Of a stretch of 64,000 nt of DNA, positions 54,457 through 63,234 are shown piece by piece. Every line of letters starts with the position of its first letter. Position 1 is the first letter of the stretch. Position numbers and translations under genes: made by a program. This stretch comes from Streptomyces sp. V4I2. Its GTDB lineage: Bacteria > Actinomycetota > Actinomycetes > Streptomycetales > Streptomycetaceae. The notes under the pieces were generated by a model. The model was not told the DNA's origin and did no database searches. It saw only the letters and a list, made by a program, of their open reading frames with translations. The DNA lies in the NCBI RefSeq assembly GCF_030817655.1, contig NZ_JAUSZM010000003.1, forward strand, positions 5,580,001-5,644,000. The letters are read 5' to 3'.

Positions 54457-55107
54457 ATGAGCCTGGCCGTCAAGCACCCGCCCGCCGCCGACCGCGTGTA
54501 TTCCCACGTCAAACAGGGTGTCCTGGACCGCCGTTACGAGGGCGGCACCCTGCTGACGGAGGGCGAGCTCGCCGAGGCCGTGGGAGTTTCCCGCACGCCG
54601 GTGCGCGAGGCGCTGCTGCGGCTGGAGGTGGAAGGGCTGATCAAGCTCTACCCGAAAAAGGGAGCGCTCGTCCTGCCGGTCTCCGCCCAGGAGATCAAGG
54701 ACGTGGTCGAGACCCGGCTGCTGGTCGAGGAACACGCGGCGCGCAAGGCCGTACCGGCCTCCGCGGCACTCATCGAACGACTCGAGGAACTGCTGGCCCG
54801 GCAGAAGGAACAGGCCGCCGCCGGAGACCTCGCCGGGGCCGCCGTCACCGACCGCTGTTTCCACGCCGAGATCGTCCGCAGCGGCGGCAACGCCATCCTC
54901 TCCCGCCTCTACGACCAACTCCGCGACCGCCAGCTGCGCATGGGCGTCGCCGTCCTGCACTCCCACCCCGACCGCATCGCCAAGACCCTCGTCGAACACG
55001 AGGAGATCCTCGACGCCCTGCGCTCCGGGGACGCGGAGGCCGCCGTCGGCATCGTCCACCGGCACGTCGACTGGTTCTCCCACCTGGCGCGGGGGGAGGT
55101 CCGATGA
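54457..55107 (+). CDS. GntR-family (FadR/FCD subfamily) transcriptional regulator
   Basis: This 216-residue regulator has a winged helix with GGTLLTEGELAEAVGVSRTPVREALLRLEVEGLIKLYPKKGALVLPVS and an FCD ligand domain with metal-binding His positions (FHAEIVRSGGNAIL, HEEILDALRSGDAEAAVGIVHRHVDW). A -10-like TAAGCT ends six bases before ATG 54457, so it is probably leaderless. ATGA overlap couples it to the MFS transporter, whose expression it probably controls. Confidence 0.9.
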   Translation: MSLAVKHPPAADRVYSHVKQGVLDRRYEGGTLLTEGELAEAVGVSRTPVREALLRLEVEGLIKLYPKKGALVLPVSAQEIKDVVETRLLVEEHAARKAVPASAALIERLEELLARQKEQAAAGDLAGAAVTDRCFHAEIVRSGGNAILSRLYDQLRDRQLRMGVAVLHSHPDRIAKTLVEHEEILDALRSGDAEAAVGIVHRHVDWFSHLARGEVR

Positions 55108-56405
55108 GCTCGTCGTCGGTCACCCTGCCGGGTGACCCCCCGGGCGGACGGCGCGCCATGGCCGTCTGGGGCATCGGCGTCTCCGTCTACTTCGTCGCCG
55201 TCATCTTCCGTACGTCCCTCGGTGTCGCCGGCCTCGACGCCGCCGAACGCTTCCACGTGGGTGCCTCCGCGCTGTCGACCTTCTCGATCCTCCAGCTCCT
55301 CGTCTACGCGGGCATGCAGATCCCCGTCGGCCTGCTGGTGGACCGGCTCGGCACCAAGAAGGTGCTGGGCCTGGGAGTCGTCCTCTTCACGGCCGGACAA
55401 CTCGGCTTCGCCTTCTCGCCGTCGTACGGCATGGCCCTCGCCTCACGCGCCCTGCTCGGCTGCGGTGACGCGATGACCTTCATCAGCGTGCTGCGGCTCG
55501 GCACCCGCTGGTTCCCGGCCCGGCGCGGCCCGATGGTCGCGCAGTTCGCCGGGCTGGCCGGCATGGCGGGCAACCTGGTCTCGACCCTCGTGCTGGCACG
55601 GCTGCTGCACGGCATCGGCTGGACGGCGGCCTTCGCGGGCAGCGCGCTCGCCGGTGTCGTGGTCTTCGTGCTGCTCCTGCTGTTCCTGAAGGACCACCCC
55701 AAGGGGCACGAGCCGGAGCCGTTCCCCCACCAGGGGGCGGCCTACGTACGGCGGCAGATCGCCGCGTCCTGGCGGGAGCCCGGCACCCGGCTCGGATTGT
55801 GGGTGCATTTCACGACCCAGTTCCCGGCGATGGTGTTCCTGCTGCTGTGGGGCATGCCGTTTCTCGTCGAGGCGCAGGGGCTGTCGCGGGCCGTCGCGGG
55901 GGAGCTGCTGACGCTCGTCGTGCTGTCCAACATGGTCGTCGGACTGGTGTACGGGCAGGTCGTCGCCCGGCATCACGAGGCGCGGCTGCCGCTCGCGCTG
56001 GGGACCGTGGGGGCGACGGCGCTGATCTGGGCCGTGACGCTGTCCTGGCCCGGCGAGCATGCGCCGATGTGGCTGCTGGTGGTGCTGTGTACGGTGCTCG
56101 GCGCCTGCGGCCCCGCCTCGATGCTCGGCTTCGACTTCGCCCGGCCGGCGAATCCGCCGGAGCGGCAGGGCACGGCGTCCGGGATCACGAACATGGGGGG
56201 CTTTGTCGCGTCGATGACCACCCTGTTCGCCATCGGGGTGTTGTTGGATGCGACCGGGGACGACTACGGGGTCGCGTTCTCTTCGGTGTTCGTGCTTCAG
56301 GCGGTGGGCGTCAGCCAGATTCTGCGGTTGCGGAAGCGGGCGGCGCGCAGGGAGCGGGAGCGGTTGGTCGCCAGTCGGGTGGAGACTGTGCACGTTCCTG
56401 CGTGA
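55104..56405 (+). CDS. Major facilitator superfamily transporter
   Basis: This 433-residue carrier has twelve predicted helices. It shows LLVDRLGTKKVLGLGVVLFTAGQ (motif A-like loop 2-3), SRALLGCGDAMTFISVLRLGTRWFPARRGPMVAQF, and a second-half loop with TASGITNMGGFVASMTTLF. It resembles anion or nitrate-sugar-phosphate-like permeases, but the substrate cannot be assigned. It is the second gene of the GntR operon. Confidence 0.9.
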   Translation: MSSSSVTLPGDPPGGRRAMAVWGIGVSVYFVAVIFRTSLGVAGLDAAERFHVGASALSTFSILQLLVYAGMQIPVGLLVDRLGTKKVLGLGVVLFTAGQLGFAFSPSYGMALASRALLGCGDAMTFISVLRLGTRWFPARRGPMVAQFAGLAGMAGNLVSTLVLARLLHGIGWTAAFAGSALAGVVVFVLLLLFLKDHPKGHEPEPFPHQGAAYVRRQIAASWREPGTRLGLWVHFTTQFPAMVFLLLWGMPFLVEAQGLSRAVAGELLTLVVLSNMVVGLVYGQVVARHHEARLPLALGTVGATALIWAVTLSWPGEHAPMWLLVVLCTVLGACGPASMLGFDFARPANPPERQGTASGITNMGGFVASMTTLFAIGVLLDATGDDYGVAFSSVFVLQAVGVSQILRLRKRAARRERERLVASRVETVHVPA

Positions 56406-56447
56406 GGCCTGCCCACCCACCACCCGACTCGGTCCGGGACAAGGTCC

Positions 56448-57272
56448 CTACGGCGTCACCCTGAAGTTCCGCAGGATCGCCCCCGTCAGCGCGGGATCCC
56501 CCTCCGCCTTCACCCGGTCCGCGACCGCCTCCGGCGTCACACGGCCGCAGGCGAGGCGGACGTATGTCTCCCAGTCGAGGGTGAGCGTGGCGGCGGGGCC
56601 GAGCGCGGGGACCGTTTCGAGGGTGCCGCGGCCCTGGATGTCGATGCGGATCGTGCGCAGGAACTCGATGGGCCCGTGCACGTCGAAGACGATCGCCGAG
56701 CTGCGGGGAGCCTCGGCCTTGACCGCCACGATGTCGGGGAGCGCGGCGAGCAGCACGTCACGGGCGATGTGCGCGCCCGGGGAGTCGAGGTTGCCGGGAC
56801 GGCCGAGGGCGGCGCGCAGGTCCTGCTCGTGCACCCACACGTTGAACGCGTGATCGCGCATGGCCTCTTCGAGGGTGACCTCGGTGCTGAGGTGGCCGCG
56901 CACCTTTTTGCCGGGGTCACGGGACTCGTTGCGCAGCTGGCGGTTGCGACGGATGATCACGTACTCCAGCTCGGAGGTCATCTCCGGCGCCGTGTGGTGA
57001 CGGCGGACGTCGACCTGCATCTCCATGTAGCGCTGGTGCTCGTTGGTGACGTGGAACAGGTCGCGCGGCAGCGTGTGGATGGGGCGCGGATCGCCGAGCA
57101 TCTCGCAGTCCAGGCCGATGACGTGGGAGACGATGTCACGGACGGACCAGCCGGGGCACGGCGTTCGTCGGTTCCACTCACCCTCCACGAGCGGCTGCAC
57201 CAGCTCGGATATCGCTTCGATGGAGTGGGTCCAGGCGTCGGCGTAGGGCTGGAGAGTGGGATGCAGACTCAC
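56448..57272 (-). CDS. Maleylpyruvate isomerase-family (mycothiol-dependent, DinB-like) protein
   Basis: This 274-residue protein has the N-terminal MDMPI helical bundle: AWTHSIEAISELVQPLVEGEWNRRTPCPGWSVRDIVSHVIGLDCEMLGDP, with metal-ligand His residues, and further HAFNVWVHEQDLRAALGRPG. The C-terminal SCP2-like domain ends ILRNFRVTP. Members use mycothiol, the actinobacterial thiol, in isomerisation or conjugation; the substrate here is unknown. It converges with the MFS gene across 42 bases. Confidence 0.85.
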   Translation of the reverse strand: MSLHPTLQPYADAWTHSIEAISELVQPLVEGEWNRRTPCPGWSVRDIVSHVIGLDCEMLGDPRPIHTLPRDLFHVTNEHQRYMEMQVDVRRHHTAPEMTSELEYVIIRRNRQLRNESRDPGKKVRGHLSTEVTLEEAMRDHAFNVWVHEQDLRAALGRPGNLDSPGAHIARDVLLAALPDIVAVKAEAPRSSAIVFDVHGPIEFLRTIRIDIQGRGTLETVPALGPAATLTLDWETYVRLACGRVTPEAVADRVKAEGDPALTGAILRNFRVTP

Positions 57273-57450
57273 GGAACGGGACCCCTCGGCGGTCGGTACT
57301 CGGGCGGTTGCGGCGGCGTTGCCTGCGGGAGGTGGCTGTCAGCGGGTGTCTTGGGACGCTAAGTTACGCTGCTGTGAGGCACGCTGGCAGTGCTTTCGTG
57401 TGACGATCGTAGGCCCGTGTGAACGGCTCGAATGCCAGGACGGTGGTAGT

Positions 57451-58245
57451 GTGCGCGCCTCTTTGATCCAGATCGCCGTGGACGAGGGCGAATTGGTCGA
57501 CTCACGTCGGCAGCGCGTGGCATCACTGGTAGGCGATCAGGCCGGCGCGGACCTGGTCGTACTGCCCGAGTTGTGGACCACCGGCGCGTTCGCGTTCGAG
57601 CAGTTCGGGCGCGAGGCCGAGCCGCTTCAGGGGCCGACGTACGAGGCCATGGCGAAGGCGGCGAGCGACACGGGCGTGTGGCTGCACGCCGGTTCGATTC
57701 CGGAGCGCGCCCCGGACGGGACCCTCTACAACACCTCCCTCGTCTTCTCTCCTTCCGGCGATCTGGCGGCCTCCTACCGCAAGATCCACCGCTTCGGCTT
57801 CGACAAGGGCGAGGCCGTGCTGATGGGCGCGGGTGCGGACCTGGTGACGGTGCGCCTGCCGGACACGACCGTCGGCATGGCGACCTGCTACGATCTCCGT
57901 TTCCCCGAACTCTTCCGCGGTCTCGTCGACGCCGGTGCCGAGACCCTGGTCGTCCCGGCGGGCTGGCCGGAGCGCCGCCGGGCGCACTGGACGCTGCTGG
58001 CTCAGGCGCGGGCGGTGGAGAACCAGGCGTTCGTGCTCGCGTGTGGAACGGCCGGGACGCACGCCGGAGTTCCGCAGGCCGGTCACTCGATCGTGGTCGG
58101 TCCGTGGGGTGAGGTGCTGGGGGAGGCCGGGGCCGACGAGGAGGTCCTCACGGTGGAGTTCGACCCCGGGAAGGTCGCGACGACCCGCGAGCAGTTCCCG
58201 GCGCTGAAGGACCGGGTGTTGGGGGTGGCTGCGCCGCGTCGGTGA
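57451..58245 (+). CDS. Carbon-nitrogen hydrolase (nitrilase superfamily)
   Basis: This 264-residue amidase has the triad Glu40 (LPELW), Lys111 (YRKIHRF) and Cys146 (ATCYDLRFPELFR). It most resembles omega-amidase/Nit-type enzymes, which hydrolyse small omega-amides such as 2-oxoglutaramate in the cytosol. The start is GTG 57451; AGGA lies ten bases upstream. It is divergent from the mycothiol-linked gene at 57272. Confidence 0.88.
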   Translation: MRASLIQIAVDEGELVDSRRQRVASLVGDQAGADLVVLPELWTTGAFAFEQFGREAEPLQGPTYEAMAKAASDTGVWLHAGSIPERAPDGTLYNTSLVFSPSGDLAASYRKIHRFGFDKGEAVLMGAGADLVTVRLPDTTVGMATCYDLRFPELFRGLVDAGAETLVVPAGWPERRRAHWTLLAQARAVENQAFVLACGTAGTHAGVPQAGHSIVVGPWGEVLGEAGADEEVLTVEFDPGKVATTREQFPALKDRVLGVAAPRR

Positions 58246-58270
58246 GGGTGGGCAGTGGTCTGGACGAACA

Positions 58271-58299
58271 GCCTCGTCCTCAAGCGCCGGACGGGCTGA
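58271..58299. terminator. Small intergenic hairpin, repeat-like
   Basis: CGTCC (58275-58279) pairs with GGACG (58289-58293) around TCAAGCGCC, between convergent genes. From memory, very similar CGTCC-TCAA-CGCCGGACGGGCTG strings are common between Streptomyces genes. A genome-wide count would test this. Confidence 0.45.
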
Positions 58300-58307
58300 G
58301 TGAGGCG

Positions 58308-58802
58308 TCAGTCCCCCCGCTCCTTCTCCCCCAGGTGGATCACGCAGACCGCCACGGCGATCAGCAGCGCCGGGTCGGCGTCCTCGCGGACGATGTCGAC
58401 TCCGTACGTCTCCCGGACATGGAGCCAGCGGCGGGAGACGAAGGCGAGTAGTTCTCCGTCGTACTCGATGGCGAACTCGCGGTCGAGGATCTTGCCGCTG
58501 ACGTCGAGTTCGGTGCTGCCGTCCGCCAGGGCCACCCGGTAGTGGTTGCGGAGCAGTGACAGCCGCTTGCGGCGGATCGTGGCGAGCGGTTCGCCCTCCC
58601 GTTCGATCACCATCGTGTCGCGCAGGGCGAACATCTTCTGGCGGATGTCGATCAGGACGCGCCCCTGGGTGTCCTTCAGCTCGAAGGTGTCCCGCAGCCG
58701 CATCGCCTTGCCGTCGACGAGGAACACCTTGTTGCCGCGGTCGTCCTCGATCCAGTAGTCGTCACCGATGCCGAGGAGCCGGTCGCGTACGAGGAATCTC
58801 AT
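58308..58802 (-). CDS. LURP-one-related (tubby-like) family protein
   Basis: This 164-residue beta-rich protein shows MRFLVRDRLLGIGDDYWIEDDRGNKVFLVDGKAMRLRDTFELKDTQGRVLIDIRQKMFALRDTMVIER, typical of the LOR/YxjI family with a scramblase-like tubby fold. The biochemical role is unknown. It ends in KERGD. The AraC pseudogene upstream stops 8 bases before its ATG, so the two may have formed an operon. Confidence 0.88.
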   Translation of the reverse strand: MRFLVRDRLLGIGDDYWIEDDRGNKVFLVDGKAMRLRDTFELKDTQGRVLIDIRQKMFALRDTMVIEREGEPLATIRRKRLSLLRNHYRVALADGSTELDVSGKILDREFAIEYDGELLAFVSRRWLHVRETYGVDIVREDADPALLIAVAVCVIHLGEKERGD

Positions 58803-58809
58803 ACCGTCC

Positions 58810-59774
58810 TCATACCCGCACCGCGTCTCCTGCGGCCGGTCCGAAACGCCGTCGGTAGGCCGACGGGCTGAGTCCGGTCTCGCGCCGCACGCGCGCGCGT
58901 AGGTTCGCGGCCGTCCCCAGCCCGCTCCGTTCCGCCACCACGTCCAGCCGCTCCTCCCCGCGCTCGATCAGCCGGCAGGCGAGCGCCACCCGCTCCCCCG
59001 TCAGCCACGCCAGCGGCGTCGTCCCGAGCTGTGCGCGGAAGCGCCGGTGCAGGGTCGCCGGCGAGACCGCCGCCCGGGCCGCCAGGTCCGCCACCGTCAG
59101 CGGCTCCCCCAGCCGTTCCTGCCCCCATGCGAGGAGTGGACCGAGCGACTCGTCCGGCACGGCCGGCACCGGCCGCTCCACGAACTGTCGCTGCCCGCCG
59201 TCCCGGTGGGCGGCGAAGACGAGCCGCCGGGACACCGCGTTGGAGATCTCGGCGCCGTGGTCGCGGCGCCAGACATGCAGCCCGAGATCGAGCGCGGCGG
59301 CGCTGCCCGCGGCCGTGAGGATGTCGCCCTCGTCCACGAGGAGCACGTCCGGCTCCAGCAGGACTTTCGGGTGCAGGTCCCGAAAGGAGTCCGCCCACAG
59401 CCAGTGCGTCGTGGCCCGCCGCCCGTCCAACAGACCGGCCTCGGCGAGCGCGAAGCTGCCGGTGCACAGGCTGATGACGCGGGCTCCACGCGCGTGCGTG
59501 CGGCCGATCGCGTCGAGTACGGCGGCGCCGCGCGGCACGACGTTGTCCGGGCACCCGGGCACGACGAGCGTGTCGCGTCGTCCACGGCGTCCAGGCCGGG
59601 CACCCGGGTCAGCGTGAAGAAGCCGTGGTTCATCCGCACCTCGGGCGCGGGCGCGCACAACGTCACCTCGTACGGCGGGTGCTCCAACCCCAGTTCGGGC
59701 CGCGGCAGCCCGAAGAGCTCGGTGGCCACACCGACCTCGAAGGGGTTGGGAACTGTTGGGGTCTGACTGAGCAT
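58810..59774 (-). pseudogene. GlxA-type AraC-family regulator, frameshifted
   Basis: The first 66 codons from ATG 59774 (PFEVGVATELFGLPRPELG, then LTRVPGLDAVDDA) are one base out of frame with the rest (DTLVVPGCPDNVVPRGAAVLDAIGRTHARGARVISLCTGSFALAEAGLLDG and the AraC helix-turn-helix LTVADLAARAAVSPATLHRRFRAQLGTTPLAWL). A single base is missing near 59573, where GACGAC-GC-GACACG would read DDADTL. The N-terminus also looks short, lacking the first beta strand of the DJ-1-like domain. A TnpB element lies directly upstream. Confidence 0.75.
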
Positions 59775-59927
59775 GAGTGTGTTCTGGCGTGTGTGAGTGA
59801 GTGCTGAGGCTCCCGGTCGGCGGCTGGGTGGTGCTGTCCCGGGATGGGAATCAGAGTTTGCCTGTCGAATGTGTGACCTTTTCGGGTGGTGCTCGTTGGG
59901 TGTGATGACCGGTTTTCGAGGGGCTGT

Positions 59928-61573
59928 ATGGGGGGGTGTGGGGTGGGCGGGTTGCGGGAGCTTGCGACGTCGTTCGTCGTGCCCGGTCCCACGGGTGTGG
60001 CGGTCCGTACCCGGTTGAAGCAGCTCGCGCCCGCCGATGAGAAGGTCCTCGCGCTGGTGGGCGCGCACCTCGGCTCGCTCGCCTCCGGTGATCTGAGGGC
60101 GCGGTGCGCGGATGGTCTGGAGCACTCCGCGGAAACGTGGGCTGCCCGTAAGCGGGGCCTGACGCCGGTGTCGTCGTCCCGCTGGGCCGGGTCGATCACC
60201 AAAGCCAGCCACGACCAGTGGGCGCTCGCCCGCCGTGGCCAACTCGCCCACATCCAGTCCCTGGAGGCGGGGATCCGTACGATCGCGCACCGGCTGTCGC
60301 TGCCGGTCGGCGCGAAAGGCTCGAAGAAGGCGCCGGGCGGCTACCGCAGCACACAGGAGTGGCACGCCAAAGCCCGCCGCCTGCACGCGCTGGAAGACCG
60401 CCTGGAGCGCGAACGCGCCGACCGCGAGGCCGGGACCGTGCACGTCGTACGGGGCGGCAAGGGTTTGGCCCGCACCCGGCACCAGCTGCCCGCCGCGCAG
60501 CTCACCGAGACCCAGTGGCGCGAGCGGTGGGAAGCATCACGCTGGTTCCTGCAGGCGGACGGCGAGTCCGGCAAGCGGTACGGCAACGAGACCCTCCGCA
60601 TCGCTCCGGACGGCGAGGTCAGCATCAAGCTCCCGGCCCCGCTCGCCGAGCTGGCCAACGCCCCACACGGCCGGTACGTCATGGCCTGCCAGGTCGCCTT
60701 CCCGCACCGGGGCCCTGAGTGGGCGGACCGGGTGGCGGCGAACCGGGCGGTGGCTTACCGCATCCACTGGGACGTGGCCCGTGGCCGCTGGTACCTCACC
60801 GGTCCTGGCAGATCCCGGTGTCGAAGACCATCCCGCTGGCCGCCGCCCTCGCGCACGGTGTGATCGGCGCCGACATGAACGCCGATCACCTCGCCGCCTG
60901 GCGCCTCGACACCCACGGCAACCCGATCGGGAACCCGCGCCGGTTCCTCTTCGACCTCTCCGGCACCGCCCAGCACCGCGACGCCCAGGTCCGCCACGCC
61001 CTCACCCGGCTGCTGCACTGGGCCAAGGCCTGCGGGGTGAAGGCCATCGCGGTCGAGGACCTGGACTTCGGCGCGGAGAAGACCCGCGAGAAACACGGCC
61101 GCAAACGCCGGTTCAGGCAGCTCATCTCCGGCATGCCCACCGGCAGACTCCGCGCCCGCCTGACCTCCATGGCCGACCAGACCAGCATCGCCATCATCGC
61201 CGTGGACCCGGCCTACACCTCGAAATGGGGCGCCCAGCACTGGCAAAAGCCCCTCACTCACGGCAACAGGAAGACCACTCGCCAAGACACTGCCGCCGTG
61301 GCGATCGGACGGCGCGCCCAAGGGCACCCGATCCGGCGACGGACGACACCGCCCCCACACGACCGGAGCGATCGTGTGGGGCATCGGACCGTCCAGGCCA
61401 GATCGGGAACCCGTGGGCGTGAGGAAACCCGCCCCCGCATCCCCGGACCACGGACACGATCCGTGCCGCCGGACCGCGGAGCGAACGCGGGCAACCAGAA
61501 CGCCCAACACCGCTCGGGGCGTTCGGCTGAGCATGAATCCTGGCAACAGGACTCACCCCCGCTCAGCCTTTAG
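59928..61573 (+). mobile_element. tnpB: IS200/IS605-type TnpB (IS1341-like), frameshifted
   Basis: The first part runs from ATG 59928 (VPGPTGVAVRTRLKQL, AETWAARKRGLTPVSSSRWAGSIT) to RWYLTG near 60801. The rest continues in another frame from WQIPVSKTIPLAAALAHGVIGADMNADHLAAWRLD to the stop at 61573. One base is missing near 60801. RuvC-like acidic residues remain: Asp in GADMNADHLAAW, Glu in AIAVEDLDFG, Asp in VDPAYTSKWG. No zinc-ribbon cysteines and no TnpA are seen. TnpB proteins are RNA-guided nucleases; this copy is probably inactive as sequenced. Element ends were not resolved. Confidence 0.8.
61353..61381 (+). other. Perfect 10-bp hairpin near the 3' end of TnpB
   Basis: CCCCACACGA (61353-61362) pairs with TCGTGTGGGG (61372-61381) around a 9-base loop, inside the last 75 codons of the TnpB frame. 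Guide RNAs (omega RNAs) of TnpB arise from this end of the element, so it may be part of that scaffold. Confidence 0.45.
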
Positions 61574-61693
61574 GAACGGTTCGTGCCCTCGTCGACGATC
61601 ACGGCCACCCGGTGAGGGCGCTGAGAGGATCCTTGCGGCATGTGCGATTTCTAGCACTCGTACGGCGGCCCCACCACGTCCGACGATGACCCC

Positions 61694-62080
61694 ATGGATC
61701 CCATCTCGCTGTCCGCAGCCCTCGCCTCCTTCACCGAGCGGTGGAGCCCCCGCATTGTCACCACCGTCAACGACTACGACGTACGCGTCGCGAAGGTCGA
61801 GGGCGAGCACCTCTGGCACGTTCACGACCTCACCGACGAGTTCTTCCTGGTCCTGGAGGGCGAACTCCACATCTCTTTGCGGGAGACGGAGGGTGAACGC
61901 ACGGTCGTCCTCCCCAAGGGCTCGGTCTTCACGGTCCCGCGCGGCACGGAACACAAGCCGTACGCCCCCGAGGCGACCGCGATCCTCGTCTTCGAACCCA
62001 CCGGCACCCTCACCGTCGGCGACCGCCACGACGAGGTGCCGGACCATGTGGACGCGACGACGGGGCACGCGCTCTCCTAA
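61694..62080 (+). CDS. Cupin-domain protein
   Basis: This 128-residue single cupin barrel shows HLWHVHDLTDEFFLVLEGELHISL (metal motif 1: H-x-H with E) and FTVPRGTEHKPYAPEATAILVFEP (motif 2 with His). It is likely a metal-binding enzyme or sensor of unknown substrate. ATG 61694 is six bases after GACGAT, a weak -10-like hexamer. It stands between TnpB and transposase debris. Confidence 0.85.
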   Translation: MDPISLSAALASFTERWSPRIVTTVNDYDVRVAKVEGEHLWHVHDLTDEFFLVLEGELHISLRETEGERTVVLPKGSVFTVPRGTEHKPYAPEATAILVFEPTGTLTVGDRHDEVPDHVDATTGHALS

Positions 62081-62106
62081 GGGGCCGCGCGGAAGAGAGG
62101 TTGTTG

Positions 62107-62652
62107 ATGCCCCTATGGATGTCAACTTGCGGTTTCGTTGGGCTCTGCAGGGCATGCGGCTGTCCTGATGGGGGCGATGAGTCGGTAGATTTCGCGTGCG
62201 AGGTATCGCTTCAGGCACTCTGTCCACCCCTCGACACGTCGCCCCACATCGCCCGCGACTTCGTCGCCACCGTCCTGCGCACCCTGGAACTGGACGACAC
62301 CCTCGTCGACGACGCGATTCTCTGCACCTCCGAACTCGTCACCAACGCCTGCGTGCACGCGAAGGGCGACAGCACGGTGCTGTGGCTGGCGGTGGAGGAG
62401 GGGCGGCTGCGGGTGGTGGTGTACGACGGGGACGAGAACCCACCGGTGATGAGGGAGTTGACCACGGAGACGTGGGAGCAGGGCGGCGGCCGGGGCCTGT
62501 GCCTGGTGGACGCCGTCACCGAGGGCCGCTGGGGTCACGGCCCGGACATCCCGTACGGCGGGCACGAGCATCCGCACCCGGAGGGCAAGGCGGTGTGGTT
62601 CGACCTGCCCGTAGACCCGCACCCGCCCGTACGACTCCCCGCGGCACCATGA
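62107..62652 (+). CDS. ATP-binding protein, RsbW/anti-sigma-type HATPase, 5' end doubtful
   Basis: From about 62217 the frame encodes a histidine-kinase-like ATPase: TSPHIARDFVATVLRTLELDDTLVDDAILCTSELVTNACVHAKG (N-box), LRVVVYDGDENPP (G1) and GGGRGLCLVDAVTEGRWG (G2). Streptomyces has many such anti-sigma-like proteins. The first 37 codons (WMSTCGFVGLCRACGCPDGGDE) lie antisense to a transposase tail and look foreign. The native start seems lost; ATG 62107 or 62119 could still open the frame. It may be a truncated gene. Confidence 0.65.
   Translation: MPLWMSTCGFVGLCRACGCPDGGDESVDFACEVSLQALCPPLDTSPHIARDFVATVLRTLELDDTLVDDAILCTSELVTNACVHAKGDSTVLWLAVEEGRLRVVVYDGDENPPVMRELTTETWEQGGGRGLCLVDAVTEGRWGHGPDIPYGGHEHPHPEGKAVWFDLPVDPHPPVRLPAAP
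62122..62217 (-). mobile_element. C-terminal remnant of a transposase (IS110-like)
   Basis: On minus, CLKRYLAREIYRLIAP followed by RTAACPAEPNETAS and a stop at 62122 resembles the extreme C-terminus of IS110-family transposases. No upstream part exists because the ATPase gene begins there. The family assignment is from recalled motif similarity. Confidence 0.45.
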
Positions 62653-62883
62653 TCAGCTCAACGCAAAGGCGCGAGGGTGCGGGAACCGATCTGTCCCGCT
62701 CCTCCCCCCGGGGCCTCAGGACTCCCGAGTCCTTACGATATTCACACAGCAGCACAAGACGCCTCCGGTCACGGAATGCTCAAGCTTGTCGTCGCCTGCC
62801 CGGTGCATACCGTGCCGGGGGTCCTGTGCCGTTCCTGGGTATGTGCCTGAAATGCGGGTGGCCCTACCTTGCCTGTCGGCGCG

Positions 62884-63135
62884 TCAGACGCCGTAGCCGT
62901 CGCTGTACCCGTCCCGCCTGCTGTGGTGCCGTTCCCCTTCGACGACCGGTGTGTTGGGCGGCATCACGACGCGCCTGCGCCGCGCGATGCTGCTGAAGGT
63001 GCTGACGCCGATCAGTCCCACGACCATCAGGATGATCCCGACGAGGTCGAGGTTGACCCCCTTCATGTCCCAGTCGGTCGCGAACGTGAGGATGGCTCCC
63101 GCGGCGATGAGGATGATGCATCCGCCGAGGCCCAT
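62884..63135 (-). CDS. DUF6458 family small membrane protein
   Basis: This 83-residue protein has two membrane helices: GLGGCIILIAAGAILTFAT (about 2-20) and LDLVGIILMVVGLIGVSTFSS (about 29-49). A basic cytoplasmic tail (ARRRRVV) and a Tyr/Gly/Asp end (DGYSDGYGV) follow. These features match DUF6458; the role is unknown. The 231 bases before it (62653-62883) hold no recognisable gene. Confidence 0.82.
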   Translation of the reverse strand: MGLGGCIILIAAGAILTFATDWDMKGVNLDLVGIILMVVGLIGVSTFSSIARRRRVVMPPNTPVVEGERHHSRRDGYSDGYGV

Positions 63136-63234
63136 GAGTGTCGCCTCCCTGTCCGGTCCGGTCGATCCGGTCCGTGACTGCGAGTACCCCGGCTGTCAAC
63201 CCCCATGCCGGGAGGAACCCTTGGGAGCCGGAAC

